Source: Onchocerca lupi
Taxonomy: Eukaryota; Nematoda; Chromadorea; Rhabditida; Onchocercidae
Assembly: GCA_028564675.1 (NCBI GenBank)
Contig: JAOVVO010000448.1
Coordinates: 1 to 64,000 of the forward strand
Length of the DNA: 64,000 bases
Direction: 5' to 3'
Shown piece after piece: positions 24,531-39,200 of this stretch; the stretch's first letter is position 1; each line of letters starts with the position of its first letter. A program made the position numbers and the translations under genes. Under the pieces are notes generated by a model. The model worked only from the letters and a program-made list of their open reading frames with translations. It was not told the origin of the DNA and made no database searches.

Positions 24531-26079
24531 TTAATGGAAAATGATATGTGATGATGCCTGTTCATATAGATAGCTCATCATCTTGGAGTAAATTCTTACG
24601 GATTAATGATCGAGGAAGGATTATACAAAAGGTTTGTTTGAGTTGTGAAGTAAACAAAATAAGTATTGAATTGAACAGAAAGAGAGAGAGAGAGAAGAAG
24701 AAGGAGGGAAAAGTGGGACTATCAAAGACACAACAATTCAAACCGAATTTTCAAATATTATAAAGGAGAGCCTTTTCAGGCGGAAAAAGGGGACAAACAA
24801 ATCAGTGATGACTAAGAGATTGCTATATGTATTTGTCACCCTTATCCAAACTTCTATCAAATCGCTTCATTGATTCACAATTGATACTTATTAAGTTAAT
24901 TGATTATAAAATGAAGAAAAAAGTTAATCAAATTTTATGAATCAATTTCTACAATTTAGATAAACGAACATGTCATAATATTTCACTCAATAATGTATTC
25001 ATTCATTTAATTATTATTATTTTGATGTTACTATGATATAAAAGGAACAAAAAAAGGAGAAAAAATCGCGAAATTTTGTTGGGATATGAATGAATAAACA
25101 AAATAAACATTTCACAAATTTTCGTTTTTCTTTTCTTTTTTTTTTTTCTCTTTTTCTTCGACAACATATTATTAATGATACATTCATTTTTCTTTTTGTT
25201 ATCAAAATATATTAGTTTGAAATTTCGTATTAAACAAAAAATATCATTAACACAATCAATTTGCTGTCATATTATGGATGTCAAAGTAAGGGAAAACTTT
25301 TGGAAAATACTCCTATTCAAAAAGCAAACAATACGATAGAATAGAATAGGCATACAAAATATTTGTTGATTTCTTGCATAAATTTCATTTTTTATACAAA
25401 GAATTTAAAAAGGAAAGAAAATAGAAAATTGAGTGTCATTATAGCTATTGATGATGAATACAATTAAAATGAAATCCGATTTTAGTTAAAAGTAGAAGAG
25501 AAAAAAAAAATGAAAAATCAAATGAAATGGATTTTAGTTAAAAATCAGCGAGAAAAAAAATGGAAAAGGAAAGTTATATTTGAAATTATGACAAAAAACA
25601 TTTATCAAAGGAAGGAAATTAATAAAAAAAAGGATTGTATACGACAAGTAAATTCTTCCGATAAATGAATACTTTGCTATTGCTATTACATATACAATTT
25701 CATCCAATTCTTTAATTAAACTAATTACCATGCCAACCGATTAGAAAAAAAAAGAGAAATAATGACATTCTAAAACAAAAAAAAAGGAGGAAAAAGTTTT
25801 TGTAGTGGTAGAGATAAAGCATAACTCTTTTGAATAAGTAATAGTGAAAATATTTAAGAAAGATTCTGACGAAAAGAAACAATTGATAATGATAGTTGGT
25901 TTCGTAATTTTAAAACAGAAAGGTTTTAATCATTCCTCTTTAAATCGTATGTTATCTAAATTACAATTCTATCTTACCATTATTTTTTACTTTTTTCTTG
26001 CATAATATCATAGCGTTACATTTTTTTCCTTACTATTCGTAATCTTTGTCTTTTTTATTATTATCCAGAAATTTGCGCG
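24531..26079. other. Region without firmly supported gene
   Basis: A plus-strand open frame from 24554 reads MPVHIDSSSSWSKFLRINDR and a few more residues to an AAG|GTTTGT donor-like site near 24631; it is discussed as a weak first-exon candidate. A (AG)n patch lies at about 24682-24694. The rest is AT-rich. Confidence 0.3.
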
Positions 26080-26330
26080 TAATTTGTAGAAAAGTAAATT
26101 TCTGTGTGGATGAACAAGTATCAATATCATTTCCGGAACGACAAACAAGAATTAATATTTCTTCCGGAAAGACGAACAAGTATCAATACTTCTTCCAGAG
26201 CAATGAACAAGTATTAGTACTTCTTTCGGAAAGATGAATAAGTATCAATCTTTCTTCAGAAAAATAAAAAAGTATTAATATTTGCTCAGTAAAAGACACA
26301 AATGTCAGTATTTTTTCCTGGAAAAACTCA
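26080..26330. repeat. Diverged minisatellite, ~31 bp unit
   Basis: About eight copies of a unit like ACAAGTATCAATATTTCTTC followed by CGGAAAGACGA. Copies decay toward 26330. The plus-strand open frame 26046-26237 crosses it (repeated Q-x-S-x-x-F-P-E-R pattern) but shows no start or splice context of a gene. Confidence 0.7.
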
Positions 26331-26505
26331 AATTTATATCATTTAATTGCAGAGATAATATTGGTGATAATTTATCATTTGCCATTTACAGTACTGGATT
26401 TCGCAAAAGATGAGAATGGCAATATTTGGTGAACAATAAATTAATTCAGAAAAATGAATGTAAAGCAAGGTAATATATTAATATCTTAAAAATAGCATAC
26501 TTTCG

Positions 26506-26538
<33 letters not shown>

Positions 26539-29253
26539 CACTTAATGTTTATCAAACCTAAGTTTCTGATAAAAATTTTCAGTCTATAATTAGCTTACTA
26601 ATTACGAATATGAAAAGAGGTAAGAAAGGGAGAGAAAAATGCCATAAATGTTTTAAAAAATTATTTACTATGTATTCAAGTGGATATTCAAGCAATAAAA
26701 TTTCAGATGTCATTTTCTATGAAACGGTAATTAGTGCCCGACTACTGTCCAGTTTTTAATGAAATTTTTTGAAGTAATTGAAATTCTTGAAAAAAATAAA
26801 AGGAAGAAAAGTGCGCTATTAAATTAATGAATGAAATTTGTCACGAAGAATATCAACTTTGGAATTAATTTGTAAGAATTTGTATTCTCAAACAGTCAAA
26901 TTATGTCATCATATTATTTTATAAGAAATAAAAATGACGGCATATATTTGAAAAAATAAATAATGTATTAATAAAAGCAAAATTGAAATTCGTCATTTTA
27001 TTTTATTGCAAGTAAAAATAATGATATATTTTGGGAAAGAAAATCTGAATAAGTAAAAATAAAATTTCAAAATAAAAAGAGTTCTTGTTGTATTGTGTGC
27101 GTACAACGAATTATCTCATTGAATTCTTCCGCTTTTCTCGTTCTTTTCCTTTGCTCTTGGGTAATCTAAATATTTGAGTAAATATACATTTCCAACATTC
27201 TAATTCATGGAACTTAATAATAAATCCATATAACATCCAGTTTGTATAAAAAATTTGTTTGCGATATCTTTTGTTTATAGCCTCATTGAATTCCATATAC
27301 TCTCCAAAGTAATCTACGAAAAAATTCTTTTAGTTTCTCCTTTTTTTGTTTATAATTTTAATTGATGAAATACCAAGCAAATACTTTAAATTTTTTATGG
27401 CCAAAACAAAGTATTTAAAGACACTTAAAGAATCCAATTTAATAGTTTTTGCATTAAAAAGTACTTTGATAAATTATAAATTTTCTGAGTTACTATTATC
27501 ACTTACATCAGCTCTAACAACTTGTCAACCTTCCAGAACAATGGAACTTCATTTTTTTCAAAATACAAAATACTCACTCTTCAGCAAAATTATTATTATA
27601 AGTCTACACACATCCGTCTTATTCTTATCCAAAAATATTTTTATGAAAATGAAGCACTAAAAATTTTGCTTTAAATTTGATTTGAAATTTTTAAAACTTA
27701 TTGGAATATCTACTATCATTACTGCTATTGCTACCAAAAGCACTACTAATATGACAATAAATTAAGCAATTCATACTAATAGTGGTGGAAAATTTTTTTA
27801 TGTAGTCATTACTTTCATAAAAATTTAAGATCTTTTAAAAAGAAAGTACGAAATGTTGATAGAATTGTATAAATGGATGAATCGATAGATAATTATGGTT
27901 CCGCACGATGTCCGCTCATTATTATTTTAGTAGTTTGAACTAAATTTGAATGAAAACAAGTGAAATATCACTTAAAATTAAAGCCGTGTCAGTCACCTGG
28001 TTAATCTCATAAAGAAAGATAAAAAGTTGAAATAAAAATATATTCTGTAATTTAGAAAAGAAGAAAGAATAGAGGACCACTAAAAATTATTCTAGATTAA
28101 CTGAAAACGTTTAAGATAATAGATATTTATCACTGGATAACTATAATAAATTCAGGCTATATTTATCCATCATTTTAAGCCATATCATTCGTTATCTTTC
28201 TTTTTCCTTGAGATTTTCGTATGATTAAGGATAATAAATTATCAATGAAATAAGACAAATGAAAATTACCAAGAAAATAACAAATCATTCATATCATCAT
28301 AAATTCAACTTTCATATCTTCAATGTTCAAAATTTCAATTCGATAATGTTTTGTCGAAAAATAAATAAATGAATAAACTAAAATAGAAACTGAAGAAATG
28401 ATAATCTGAACATTAGCAATTTGGATATATCAATAAAAATGGATTTATGAAAGAATTTTAATTTGTACCTGCAACACACATTCTATAGTATTTATGTTTA
28501 CCAATATATTTGAATTTAAATACCAATGCATCGTTTTTTTTTTTCTTTTAATAAGTCAAAGAAAGAAAAATAAATGATAGTAAAACTAAAAATTATGATA
28601 AACATACTGCTTAAAAATATGCATAAAAAGAAAAATTATGGATAATTTGAGGAAGAAGTCAGTAACAAAAAAAAATAAGAAAAAATAGCATCATAACTGA
28701 TATAAATGCTTTCACATCAATATGTACAAAAGAAAAATGAAAAAAAATTTTTAAATAGTTTCTCTGAGCAGAAATAACCAAATACATAGAAGTAATGATT
28801 CCAAATTTACACTTAGTTTTGCACATCCATTTGACTGTAATATCCTAACAAATTTAATCACATTCATTTTTTGTAGCACAAAATTCATTTCTTGCTTGTG
28901 AAAAATTAATTCTAATTCTTTACCTCCTCATATTGCATCTTCCCCAAATCAAGAAAATCCTGATTAGAAAGTGAAAACACCGAAAAAAACATGCAAATTA
29001 AGGAAATAATGATCATCAAAAAAAATAGCTTTGAAAACGCAGAATAAGTAATCATCCAATATTTAAAACTATTTCTTCGAATGAAGTTGATAATGAAAAA
29101 TGCGATGACAACATTCCCTTATTTTGTCCACTTCAAACCTGTAAATATAATTATTACTAGAAAGGTGCAAATATGAAAATGATACTGTTACAAGTTCATA
29201 TACCAAAATTTTTTTAAACTGATACATCAGCAAAGTGAAATAGAGATCGATAA
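26331..29253. other. AT-rich region downstream of the acyltransferase gene
   Basis: Includes a T run at about 26506-26532. The open frames at 27111-27296 (minus) and 27346-27660 (plus) overlap no splice signals I trust. The final ~180 bases (29069-29253) follow the acyltransferase stop; an acceptor-like ATTTACAG occurs at about 29138-29145 (minus strand) and, if used, would also end the protein within two codons. Confidence 0.4.
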
Positions 29254-31884
29254 TTAACTTACCCAAGCGTATATTGCACGTTTAGCTGCTTGAATCGGAA
29301 TATGTTCAAAGCCACCAATCAAAAACTGCGAACCAATGAAGAGAGTAAGTGTTAATAAGACTAACAAATATTGTAAAGGATAATAAAGAAATACATATAT
29401 TAAGAATACTGATGTAAATAACCAATATATCAATACAGCTCCGTAAACCACAATAGATTTGGTTGTTAGCTGCAGAATAATACAATTATATCATCGATAA
29501 GGCTCCAGATTTACGAAGATTCAAATAAATTTTTCGAATTCAAATTTCTTTGCATTAAAGAAATTGAAAATTAAACATTGAAAAATTAATGTAAAAACAT
29601 AAAAATCCTGATGACAAAACTGCCCATTTCTATTTACACCATTCCTATTTTTCTGCATATGTGATATTGAAATTTTATCTACGTATTAAAAATGAATATT
29701 CATAGTATCTAAATTTTAAAAATATGAATTTTAATATCAAAACATCAATTGATAAATAAGCATCTAATTTGGAAGTATATGTTAATATAATGATAACGAC
29801 CGATAAGACTTACCTTGAAAACTTTGTCGCAATCTGAATCAATTTTAAAAACTCGATGCTGGACGTCATCAGAATTATAAAATTGCGCAAGTTTTTCCTC
29901 TTTTGCTTTCCAACGATTAGCAAGCCATTGCGCAATCGACTCATCATCTTTCTCAGGTAAACTATCAACATTAACTTTACTCACATGAAAATGAATATTC
30001 TTTGGACATGAACCATTGGAAACTAGTTCGAATTCCGATTGTACAATTGCATCCGCATAAGCAACTGTCACATCATATATGGTCTTTACGTATTCTACTG
30101 AAATGATATCATTTTAATGAAACTTTGGAAAAAATCAACCAATCGAGAAGCAAATCTTCTGAGAAAGATGCAAAAAAAAAAGATGTAGGAATTAATGAAG
30201 TAAATTAGAATTAAATTATAAGAATTATTCAATGTTAATCTATTTCGAAATTAATTCTATCTAATTTGAAAGATAATAATTAACCTTGTCGCATTTTCCT
30301 CAACATTATTGTGAATCCTGTTGTTCTAGGATGAAGCACATAATTATAATGCACTAAACCTTGTTTCAACGCAAATTGCCGGCTTCTTTCGGTTGCTCGA
30401 TAATCTTTATCAGTTCCTTCAGGGAAAAGAAGCAACTAAAAATATACGACACAGTGATAATTAACATGGACAGACATGACACAAATAAGACATGATAAAC
30501 TTGATACTTTTGGATAGATATGATACAAATAAATGTAAGGCTACTATGTTAATTGTTCTCTTAACTAATAAAGATTACATAAAAATTAAAACTAAATGAC
30601 GTATTATCAAATCGTGATCGAACAACGAATAATACGAACATTTCATCTCATTATTTATTGGTAACTGATATCGAATCAACCGCTTACCTGATATGCATGT
30701 TTTGAATTGGCATAATAATCGATCATCTCCTCAATATGTGCTTGATCTTTTTCAAAGCGTCGTGTTAGAAATAAATAAGCATTTAAAGTCATAGCCCAAC
30801 CAGCTCCAGGTAAATGTCTTATTATCGCCTGTCACAGAATGAAAAAAAAAAATCAATGAGTTATTAGTCCTTCGTTTATTTATGATAATTTTGCTTATTA
30901 ATTTTGACATTGTTGAGAGGGAAGGAAAAATCTCTAAATCTTTGTGAAGAAATTATTAAAAATCACAGCGGTAAGATCAATAGTAATAGTACATCGTAAA
31001 TCTATTAATGATAATACATTTTAATCATTCAAGAACAAATAATCGAATTACCAAAATTCAATTATTCATTTTAAGCAAAACCTTTAAAGATATTTTTTGT
31101 GACGTCAAAAGCCAAGGATCTATTCGAATTAGAGCATTCCAAAAAAACAGCCAATCTAAACAAGTCCGATGATTCATTATAATCAATGCGGGTTCATTGT
31201 GATCGATTTTAGTACCAGAAACTGTTATACGTGCACCAAAAATTATTTCAATAAGGCCCTAAAATTAAGATGTGAATAATTAAACATCACAAATAAATAA
31301 AACATTCTTTTATCGTTTATTCACTCCTTTTTATTTGTCTCTCTTATTCCTTTTATCAAGATTTTTGATTAGTTTTAAAAAATTTTAGACAGAAGAAATG
31401 TCCTCTTAGGAGGAGACAATGATTGATTCAATTATGAAATATGATTAAATTAAAATTAACATAATTTGGCAGAGTTATCAAAGATCCCAGTGCTGTCAGA
31501 AAATACTAAAAGATTATTTTGCTTTCGAAGGAAAGTTTAATTTCGATTTTCATTCATATTTTTAGAAAAAAAGAAAAAAACTTCATTTCGTCATCTTTTT
31601 CTCGATTTACATAGTTAATATTTAATTATTGCTATATCATTATGTTGACAATAAAAAATATAAAATAACCAAATGAAACCTACACAAGGCATAAACATCC
31701 AAAATCCAATGAGTCGATCAACCGTTCTCCTCCATAATGTATGATGGAGGAACATTAACGGTAAAAGCGGTACAAGAAAATACATTGAACTTAATACTGC
31801 CGATACTAAAATAAACGTACAGAAAAGTATTCCTCTAATTTTCATCCACCATGTTGTATGCGTTAATTTTGGTGGCTCAGCCAT
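29254..31884 (-). CDS. LCLAT1/AGPAT5-type lysophospholipid acyltransferase (acl-8/9/10-like), copy A
   Basis: Catalyses acyl transfer from acyl-CoA to a lysophospholipid in the ER membrane. The family includes lysocardiolipin and lyso-PI acyltransferases, and the nematode acl-8/9/10 enzymes set the sn-1 chain of phosphatidylinositol. Six exons on the minus strand: 31684-31884, 31082-31258, 30688-30828, 30285-30435, 29814-30097 and 29254-29469. The last is read through GTAAGTTAA; splicing there would also stop within two codons. Total about 389 residues, matching human LCLAT1. An N-terminal hydrophobic hairpin spans residues about 14-67. The catalytic NHRTCLD lies at 96-102 (His97/Asp102) and FPEGT at 177-181. 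PGAGW and HPRTTGF are conserved, and a C-terminal double transmembrane segment follows. The ATG lies 25-30 bases after a TTTTTTAG acceptor, suggesting trans-splicing. It has a tandem paralogue at 36248-39606. Confidence 0.93.
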
Positions 31885-33139
31885 TATTCAAAAATCCAAT
31901 AAAACTTCGTCTAAAAAAGAATTTCTTTCAAAGAAATGAAAAAAAAAAAAAAAAAAAGGACGAAGATTTGCTTACAAATTCAATCGAATTTAATGAATCA
32001 TTTCAACCTTTCATTGTTTAAATGAAAGAAAAAAGGCAGAGAAAAAATGATAAATGAAATGATAAAGTTATCTTTTCCTTTTTTTTTCCCACTCATTTTT
32101 CTAGCCAATTTATTTTGCTTACTTAAATTCTTAAAATTGCCAACTTTGTCATTACGGATTAACTATTTGAATATCATTTCAACAACATGACTTTTTTTCA
32201 TCTATTTTATCTTTCATTCTAAGCTTTTCATCAATTTTCATTTATCATTTGGGATTCGTTCAATAATAGTGCAATATTTTCCAAATTTCATCAATTTATT
32301 GTTCAGAAAAAGGGAAACATCTGAAAATAGTTCAAAAAACAAAAATAATTCAAATAATTCGGCGCACCAAAATTATTCCATCTTCATTATCATTTAAGAG
32401 TTACAAATTCAAACGAATGATTGATACAAACAGAACAAATACCATCAAAATGATTATTTATAAGAATAAGACTTGAAAACATAATCATGATGATTTAAAA
32501 CAAAGAGTTTTTAAATAAAGAAATCATTCCGGATGGCTAAAAATGCTATTAATATTTTTATTAAATAATCCAAGCATCAAAAAGCCTGCATTACTTGATA
32601 TATAAAGATAAAAATGTAAATGATAAATGATAAAAGCAATGGATGATAAATAATGATGGGAAGGTAGAAAAGATGATGAGAAATAATAAAGAGATAAATC
32701 TATAAATAATGCAAGTGGGATCAGCACTTGAAAAATATGCAAATGCATATCTTTGCAAAAATAAGGATAAAACGATAATAATAAATACAGAAAAGACTGT
32801 TGGTTGCTCAAAAATTTTTCGAAATAATTTAATTTCCTAACATAAATAACAATAATAATTAATAATAGTAGTAATTAACAATGAAAAGTTAATAATGGAT
32901 AGTGATAATAATAATAATAATAGTGATAATAATAATTAATAACAATAATAATAATAGTGACTATAATTTTAAAATAATTAGCAAATCATTGCGATAATTT
33001 ATGCTAATTATATCTTACAAAGGACATCGACATGAATAACTGTTCGCTGAATGATAATCATTTCTTCAAAAAACTGATAATTAAAAATTAGGATTCTGAA
33101 GGAATGCAAAAATTCTCATTTCTTTTTGCTTTTCATTAT

Positions 33140-33370
33140 GATGGATAAATATTAGAAAAAAAATTATTAAAATGAACTTTCATAAATTAAATTATTAAAA
33201 AAAAGCTATTGAAATGAACTTTTCTAAATTAACTTGTCGAATGAAAGGCTATTAAAGTGAGCTTTTCTAAATTAAATACCAGATTAAAATCACGGACACT
33301 TTTAAATCAAACTATCAGATAAAAGCAAATTAAAATGAATTATTACAAATTAAACAATCAAATAAAGATT
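33140..33370. repeat. Diverged repeat, ~55 bp unit
   Basis: About four copies of a unit including TTAAAATGAACTTTTCTAAATTAAA followed by a GA/AA-rich spacer. Noncoding. Confidence 0.55.
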
Positions 33371-34129
33371 AATGGATTTTGAAATATCTTATACATATCC
33401 TTTTTTTTTCGTCATCTTGTACTATTTTCTAAATATAATGATATAAGAAAAAAAATTGATCAATATTTTATTTCAAAAATTGAAATCCAGAATCTACATA
33501 ATTTATCTTATTCTTCATAAAAAAGAAAAAAAGAAAAAAAAGAGAAAAAAGATTTAGGAAAGGAAAAAAAGTAACACTTGAAACTTTATATTATTATTAC
33601 AATGACTGATGCAAATAATATGATTTTAAAGATCACCACTACTCATCTAATGTTAGGAATCAATTTCTAAACAGGTTTCATGGTAAATAAATATTGCAAA
33701 ACAAAACCTAATTGATATTTCATGCTATTAACTCAAGCTTTTCGCTCATCGATTATTTTAGCATGTTTACCAAAAATTATTTGTTTACTCATTTATGCTT
33801 AGGCAACTGAACGCTATTTTGGATACTATTCAAGCTTATCTTGTCATAAAAGCTCATTGTTCTGGAACAATCAAGTTGGAATTAATGAGAATTAAAAAAT
33901 GTCTATTAATTAAGGATGAATAAAAGAAGGAGAAGAAAAAAATTGACATAAAACCCATAGAAAAAAGCTTTCCAGACAGACTGCCATAATCACCAGCAAC
34001 AAAAAATGAATTCGTTAAACAATGAACTTTGACGACCAATCCGCCTTCAATCCTTTCTTACTTTACCCCTCTCTTTCTCCTATTCTGTGACGAGACTTTC
34101 TTTTAAATCGCCACCCTCCCTTTCGGGTC

Positions 34130-34770
34130 AAACAAAAAAAAAAGATTTTTTTTGTTAGAATTTGAAAGAAAAACTGAAAATACAAAAAAAGGTATTTTAG
34201 TTAAAAATTTGAGACAAGCTGAAAATGGGAAGGAATTTTCGTAATTCTTAAACAAATCGAACACGAAAAGAAAATGAAGACATTAAAGAAATTAATTAGA
34301 AATTTAAAAGAAGAAAGGAATTTATGTTAGAAATTTGAAATTAACAAAACAAAAAAAAAAAAATACTGGGACTTTGAAAAACAGAAAAAATTTTGTTGGA
34401 GTTTTAAAGTTGAAAAAAAAAATATTAGAAGTTTAATGCTGAAAATAGAAAAGGACTTTCTTCGAAATAAGCTGAAAAGAATAAGAAGTTTTTGCCAGAA
34501 ATCTGAAGTGAGCTGAAAACGGGAAAATAATTTCGTCAGAATTTTCAAGTTGAAAAAAAAAAATATTAAAAATTTGAAGCTGGAAATAGAAAATATTTTT
34601 TTGTTAGAAATTCGAAATAAGTTGAAAACAGCAAAAAAAAAGCACTGGAAATCTAAAGCTAAAAAACTGAGAAAGATTTCGTTGGAATTTTGAACTTATC
34701 TGAAAAGCGGAAAAAGTCTTAAAATTTCAAAGCAAAATAAAATGATTAAAAAAAAAAGATCCTTTTTTCT
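34130..34770. repeat. Diverged A-rich minisatellite, ~50-55 bp unit
   Basis: About twelve copies of a unit like TTAGAAATTTGAAATAAGCTG followed by AAAACAG and an A-rich run. It explains the Phe/Lys/Ser-rich open frame 34327-34548. Noncoding. Confidence 0.65.
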
Positions 34771-36247
34771 GGAACAAACTTTATAGAGTGTAAACTAATA
34801 AGTGTAATATTAAGCATAGTTTCTTCTATACTTCTTGCACAAAATGATATGAAGAGATATGTTAAAATCTTAACATCAGCCAACTTGACTTAATTGATTT
34901 GATAGCCATTACAAAAGAATAATCAACTTATCAATAGGAAAAACAATATCCGACGATGACATGATAATATCAATATTTATCATCTTGTAAAGTGATGAAC
35001 CGTTGACCGTTAAACAACTACTTCTATTTAATCATAAAATTTCAATCAACACTTTTGTTTCCGCTTTTTTAACATTCGATCAATTTTTTAAACATATGGT
35101 AGTTGCCCAATAAATTTCAAAATAATTCTGAAAATGCAGCCTTTTAATATATTTATGCATAAATGTATATTTCTTAATTAAGACCATTATTAATAGACCA
35201 TTTAGCATTCTTGGACGTAAATGATAGAAATTGATAAGATAGCCTGTTCAATTATAGACAAATCAACAGGATACAACGCCCGTGTCTGGGAACCAACCCA
35301 TGTAAAAAAATGTTGGAATCAGATATATAAAATGGATGAATTTTGGAATGCTCAAGACAAGCAATGAGAGCACAACTGTTAATTCATTTTATCATATTAT
35401 ATATATATATATTAGAAAGATGCAATAAAAGTCAACTAAAAAAATAGCACATGCTCTAACACGAAGTTCAAATCAATGAAAAGTAATCGTAAGTTAAACA
35501 TCTTATTACAATCAGTACTAAAAAAAAAGAAAAAAAAAACGTAGAAAAAAAGTCTTACAAACTTAGAGTAATACTAAATTGACAAAATGAAATCATCAAA
35601 ACTGTCCGATGAATAGAAGTACTCAGTAATGAAATATTTCAAAAAGATTTCAAATTTTCATCTATTTTAGGATGCGATGAAACTACCAACTTTTCCAATC
35701 TGAATATAGATAACATTTCTATCACAAACTTTCTTCATAAGTATATCAAGTATCTGTCCAAAAAACAATATTTAGTAACATAATACCTTTCTAACAAAAA
35801 TTTATGAAAATAAATAAAGGAAACAAATAAGTAATAATAATGCTATAAATAATAAATAAGAAGATAATTATGCTATGAAATTACAGATGTTAGGATGAGG
35901 AAAGTATATGGCTTGATATAATCATATATAAATACTCCTGAAAATGACTAACAATTTTCAAATTATTTCATTTGGATCGTTCGATTGATGCCAATCATTC
36001 GCTTTTATTAATTGAAGTTACACAGACTCTCATTTGGCTTATCAATAGATATTATATGATTGGAATATATTTTGGTTGAATAAAATACGAAAAAAACTGG
36101 TCGATTAATTTCGCAAGATAATACAAAAAAAGTAAAGTCTATGCAATTAGGGTTACTTCCATGAGAGAAATTTTATTAATAAAAGCATTCTCAAAGCGTA
36201 TAAAATACAAAAAGTAATGAATGTATATATTTAAGCAAAATTTTGGT

Positions 36248-39200
36248 TTATCTGCTGCTGATATTGTTATTATTGTTGTTTTTAGACAATTTCAATGCCA
36301 AATTCTGTACACCAGAAAATTGCCATTGGCAGTAGATGTAAAAAATGCATGCCAAGAATACGTAAATTTTGACAAAGAAAAAATAAATGATAGCGTAAAT
36401 CCATATTAAAGATAATGTTGTCCAGAATAAAAACGCACAATAATAACCAATACGTGTCGTATGCACCTGAAAAAAATATCCTTATATATTTTATTTCAAA
36501 TATAATATAATCATACCAAGTAGCCCGATTAAATTATGTGTTCTTTAACGTGAACAGCAAAGCATAAATCATATTTCTCTAAGATTTTACAGCCAGTCTA
36601 TATTATTTCAAATGAAATTATATTCTAAATTAGAAAACATAAAAAGAAATGAAAAGGACGAAGCAAAAAGGAAGAAGGGAAACTGATAGAAATAAAGAAG
36701 ATTCGGTTTATTTCCATACAAGAGAGAAAATTGTTGAAGGTCATAAATATGACGCAATAATTCGTACTATATAGTATATTGCCTATGATCAATGATCTAA
36801 AATATTTCATCCCTTTTTTTCAGTTCACGAATTTTTTATTTTTTACATCGTTTGGATTTTCTCAGAAGTGAGAAGAAAGTCACTTTGCATTAAAATCCAG
36901 ATTTTAACCTCTAGCACGAAGTTCATCACACTTTGGAAAAAGTTTTCTGGACAGGTCATATATCTTGGGCTGTTTTTTCAATATAAGAAAATCCCATATC
37001 TATCATTCTGGAAAAAAGAAAGACAAGTTGAATTCTCTGTTCTTTAACAAACAGTCAAAAGAAATACTAACTGGCCAGATAATTTTCTCACTACTATGCA
37101 AAAATTTTCTGTGGAGGAAATCAGCTTTGTAAAACTTTTCCAGTCGATTCTCTTTCTCTCTCCAAATTTTATTGATCCAATCAATCAAGCCATAATTATC
37201 TTTAGGTAAATCATTTTCGTTATATTTCGTCACATCGAAATGTACAGCGTACGGAAAACAGCCCTTCTGAAGTAATTCCAACTCTGAACTGACGATTCTA
37301 TCTGGATATCCAACCGTAATGTCGTAAACATTTTTCAAATAATTTTCTGCAGCAAGAAATCAATAATTTTTAAAGTGATATAGCAAAGTAATGATTAAAA
37401 AACTTGTTCCATATCAGTGTGATAAGAGAAAAAATGCTTTAAGGTAAGGACAATTAAACGGAAAGACACTAGCAGATACTACAGCTTCAAAAAGACAGTT
37501 CACTTTGTTTCCATCAATTATTGTAATTTCAAGATTAAATTCTATAAAATATATAACTGATTGCGAAATTCTGTTGTCATTCATACCGTGTGTCTTTCTT
37601 TTTTCCGCTTTTTTTAAGCAACTCGTAATGCTTAGATGTCAATCATCAAACAGTTCACTTAACTGAATTTATTATTTTGTTGATTGACAGCCACATCCAT
37701 CAATTCATTAGAATTAATCAATTAATTGAAAAAGAAGTACTTCTAGTTCCTATCGTTTAATGTAATTCACAAAAAATACCTCACACAAGGTTTCTCAAAA
37801 AAAAAAAAAAAAAATAACTAACTTTGACGCATCAACTGCATAATATAAGAAAAACCAGTTGTACGAGGATGCAAAACAAAGTTATAAATCGGTAAACCAT
37901 GTTGTATCGCAAATTGATCACTACGCTTTGCAGCTCGTTCACCACGATCCGTTCCTTCCGGAAAAAACAAAATCTGAAAAATTTATAGATTTTACAAATA
38001 TGCAGGAAGGAAGAGAACGATTTAAAAAATTCTGTTATGGTAAATTAAAGAAAAATAAATATTGAGGGTTACAAGGAAATTCAACAACGATTAAGTTATG
38101 TAAAAATGATATACTAAAGTACAATGATACATTAGAGATATAAGTGTTGAGATTAGTAAAATACAAAAATATAAAACGAATTTTTACATCAAACTAAAAT
38201 AAATTTTGAATGAATTTATTGCCCTCATACTTTTGCAAATGGAAAATTCTGAAAAATTTCATCTCCAATACTGAAAATAATTTAATCAAATTAAAGTATT
38301 ACTTCGCATGCAAGTAATGTGCAACAAAAAGAAAATCAACCTGATAATGACGTCCCAAATCTTTGTAATAAGTGATCATATCACTAATGGTATGCATATC
38401 ATTTTTATAGTTACGCTCCAAGAATAGGTATGCTGCGCACTGCATTGCCCAACCTGAATTTCTATGGAATTTTAATATCAGCAAAAAGAATCGTTATAAC
38501 TAAAGGGACTATTTTTTCTCATTAGTTTATAAAAAATGTCATTAAGATGACTGTAAGTTCAGGAAAATAAATAAATAAATAAACTGTAAATTCGCTTTTC
38601 TGAATTAAATTAGCGAGTTAAGCTTCATTCAACAATTATAATACAAAAATATCATAAATCTGTGAACCGACTGAAAAAAATTGCAAAAAAAAAAAAAGAA
38701 AAAAATGAAGAAAAACCTGCGCCAGGAATATATTTTAACGGCTTTTTCAGCGATATTTTCTCAGTTGTAAGTAACCACGGATCCATTTTATAAAGTGCAT
38801 TCCAAAAAAACATCCAATCAAGCCTTGTTCGATGATTCATGATGATTAATGCTGGTTCGGAAGAGCAAATCATGTCTCCAGTGATATGAAATTCCACTCC
38901 CATAAAATCACACAATGACTGCAAAATTCTCTGTTCACCTTTAAAGGTAAAAAAGATAGAGCAACATTTAATTGTTGAACTGATGAAATAAGAGATTAAA
39001 AAATGAAACATAATTAAGCATGGAACTCAATTAAAGAATTCAGTAAGAATTCAACAAAGAAAATTTGCCATAATATGAGAAATAACAATGGTAAACAATG
39101 TTTCGATTCTCAAGAGTATATTAACCAAGCAGAGAGATTAATGTTTTATGAAATGATATGAACATTGAGTCATTATCCTCAATTAGGATTAATCATCAAG

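Larger units (their letters stand above)
31885..36247. other. Intergenic DNA between the two acyltransferase genes
   Basis: About 4.4 kb, AT-rich, containing two minisatellite-like blocks listed separately. Open frames at 32524-32811, 33854-34039 and 34327-34548 (minus) come from low-complexity or repeated DNA. A TAATAA/TAATAG-rich patch occupies 32840-32960, and a short (TA)n stands at about 35397-35411. No gene supported. Confidence 0.5.

Noticed and set aside
27346..27660. 104-codon plus-strand open frame
   Set aside because: Leu/Ile/Ser/Lys-rich, no recognisable domain, no support from splice sites or neighbours.
37859..38065. Plus-strand frame over acyltransferase copy B exon 4
   Set aside because: Antisense shadow of the exon encoding FPEGT and HPRTTGF.
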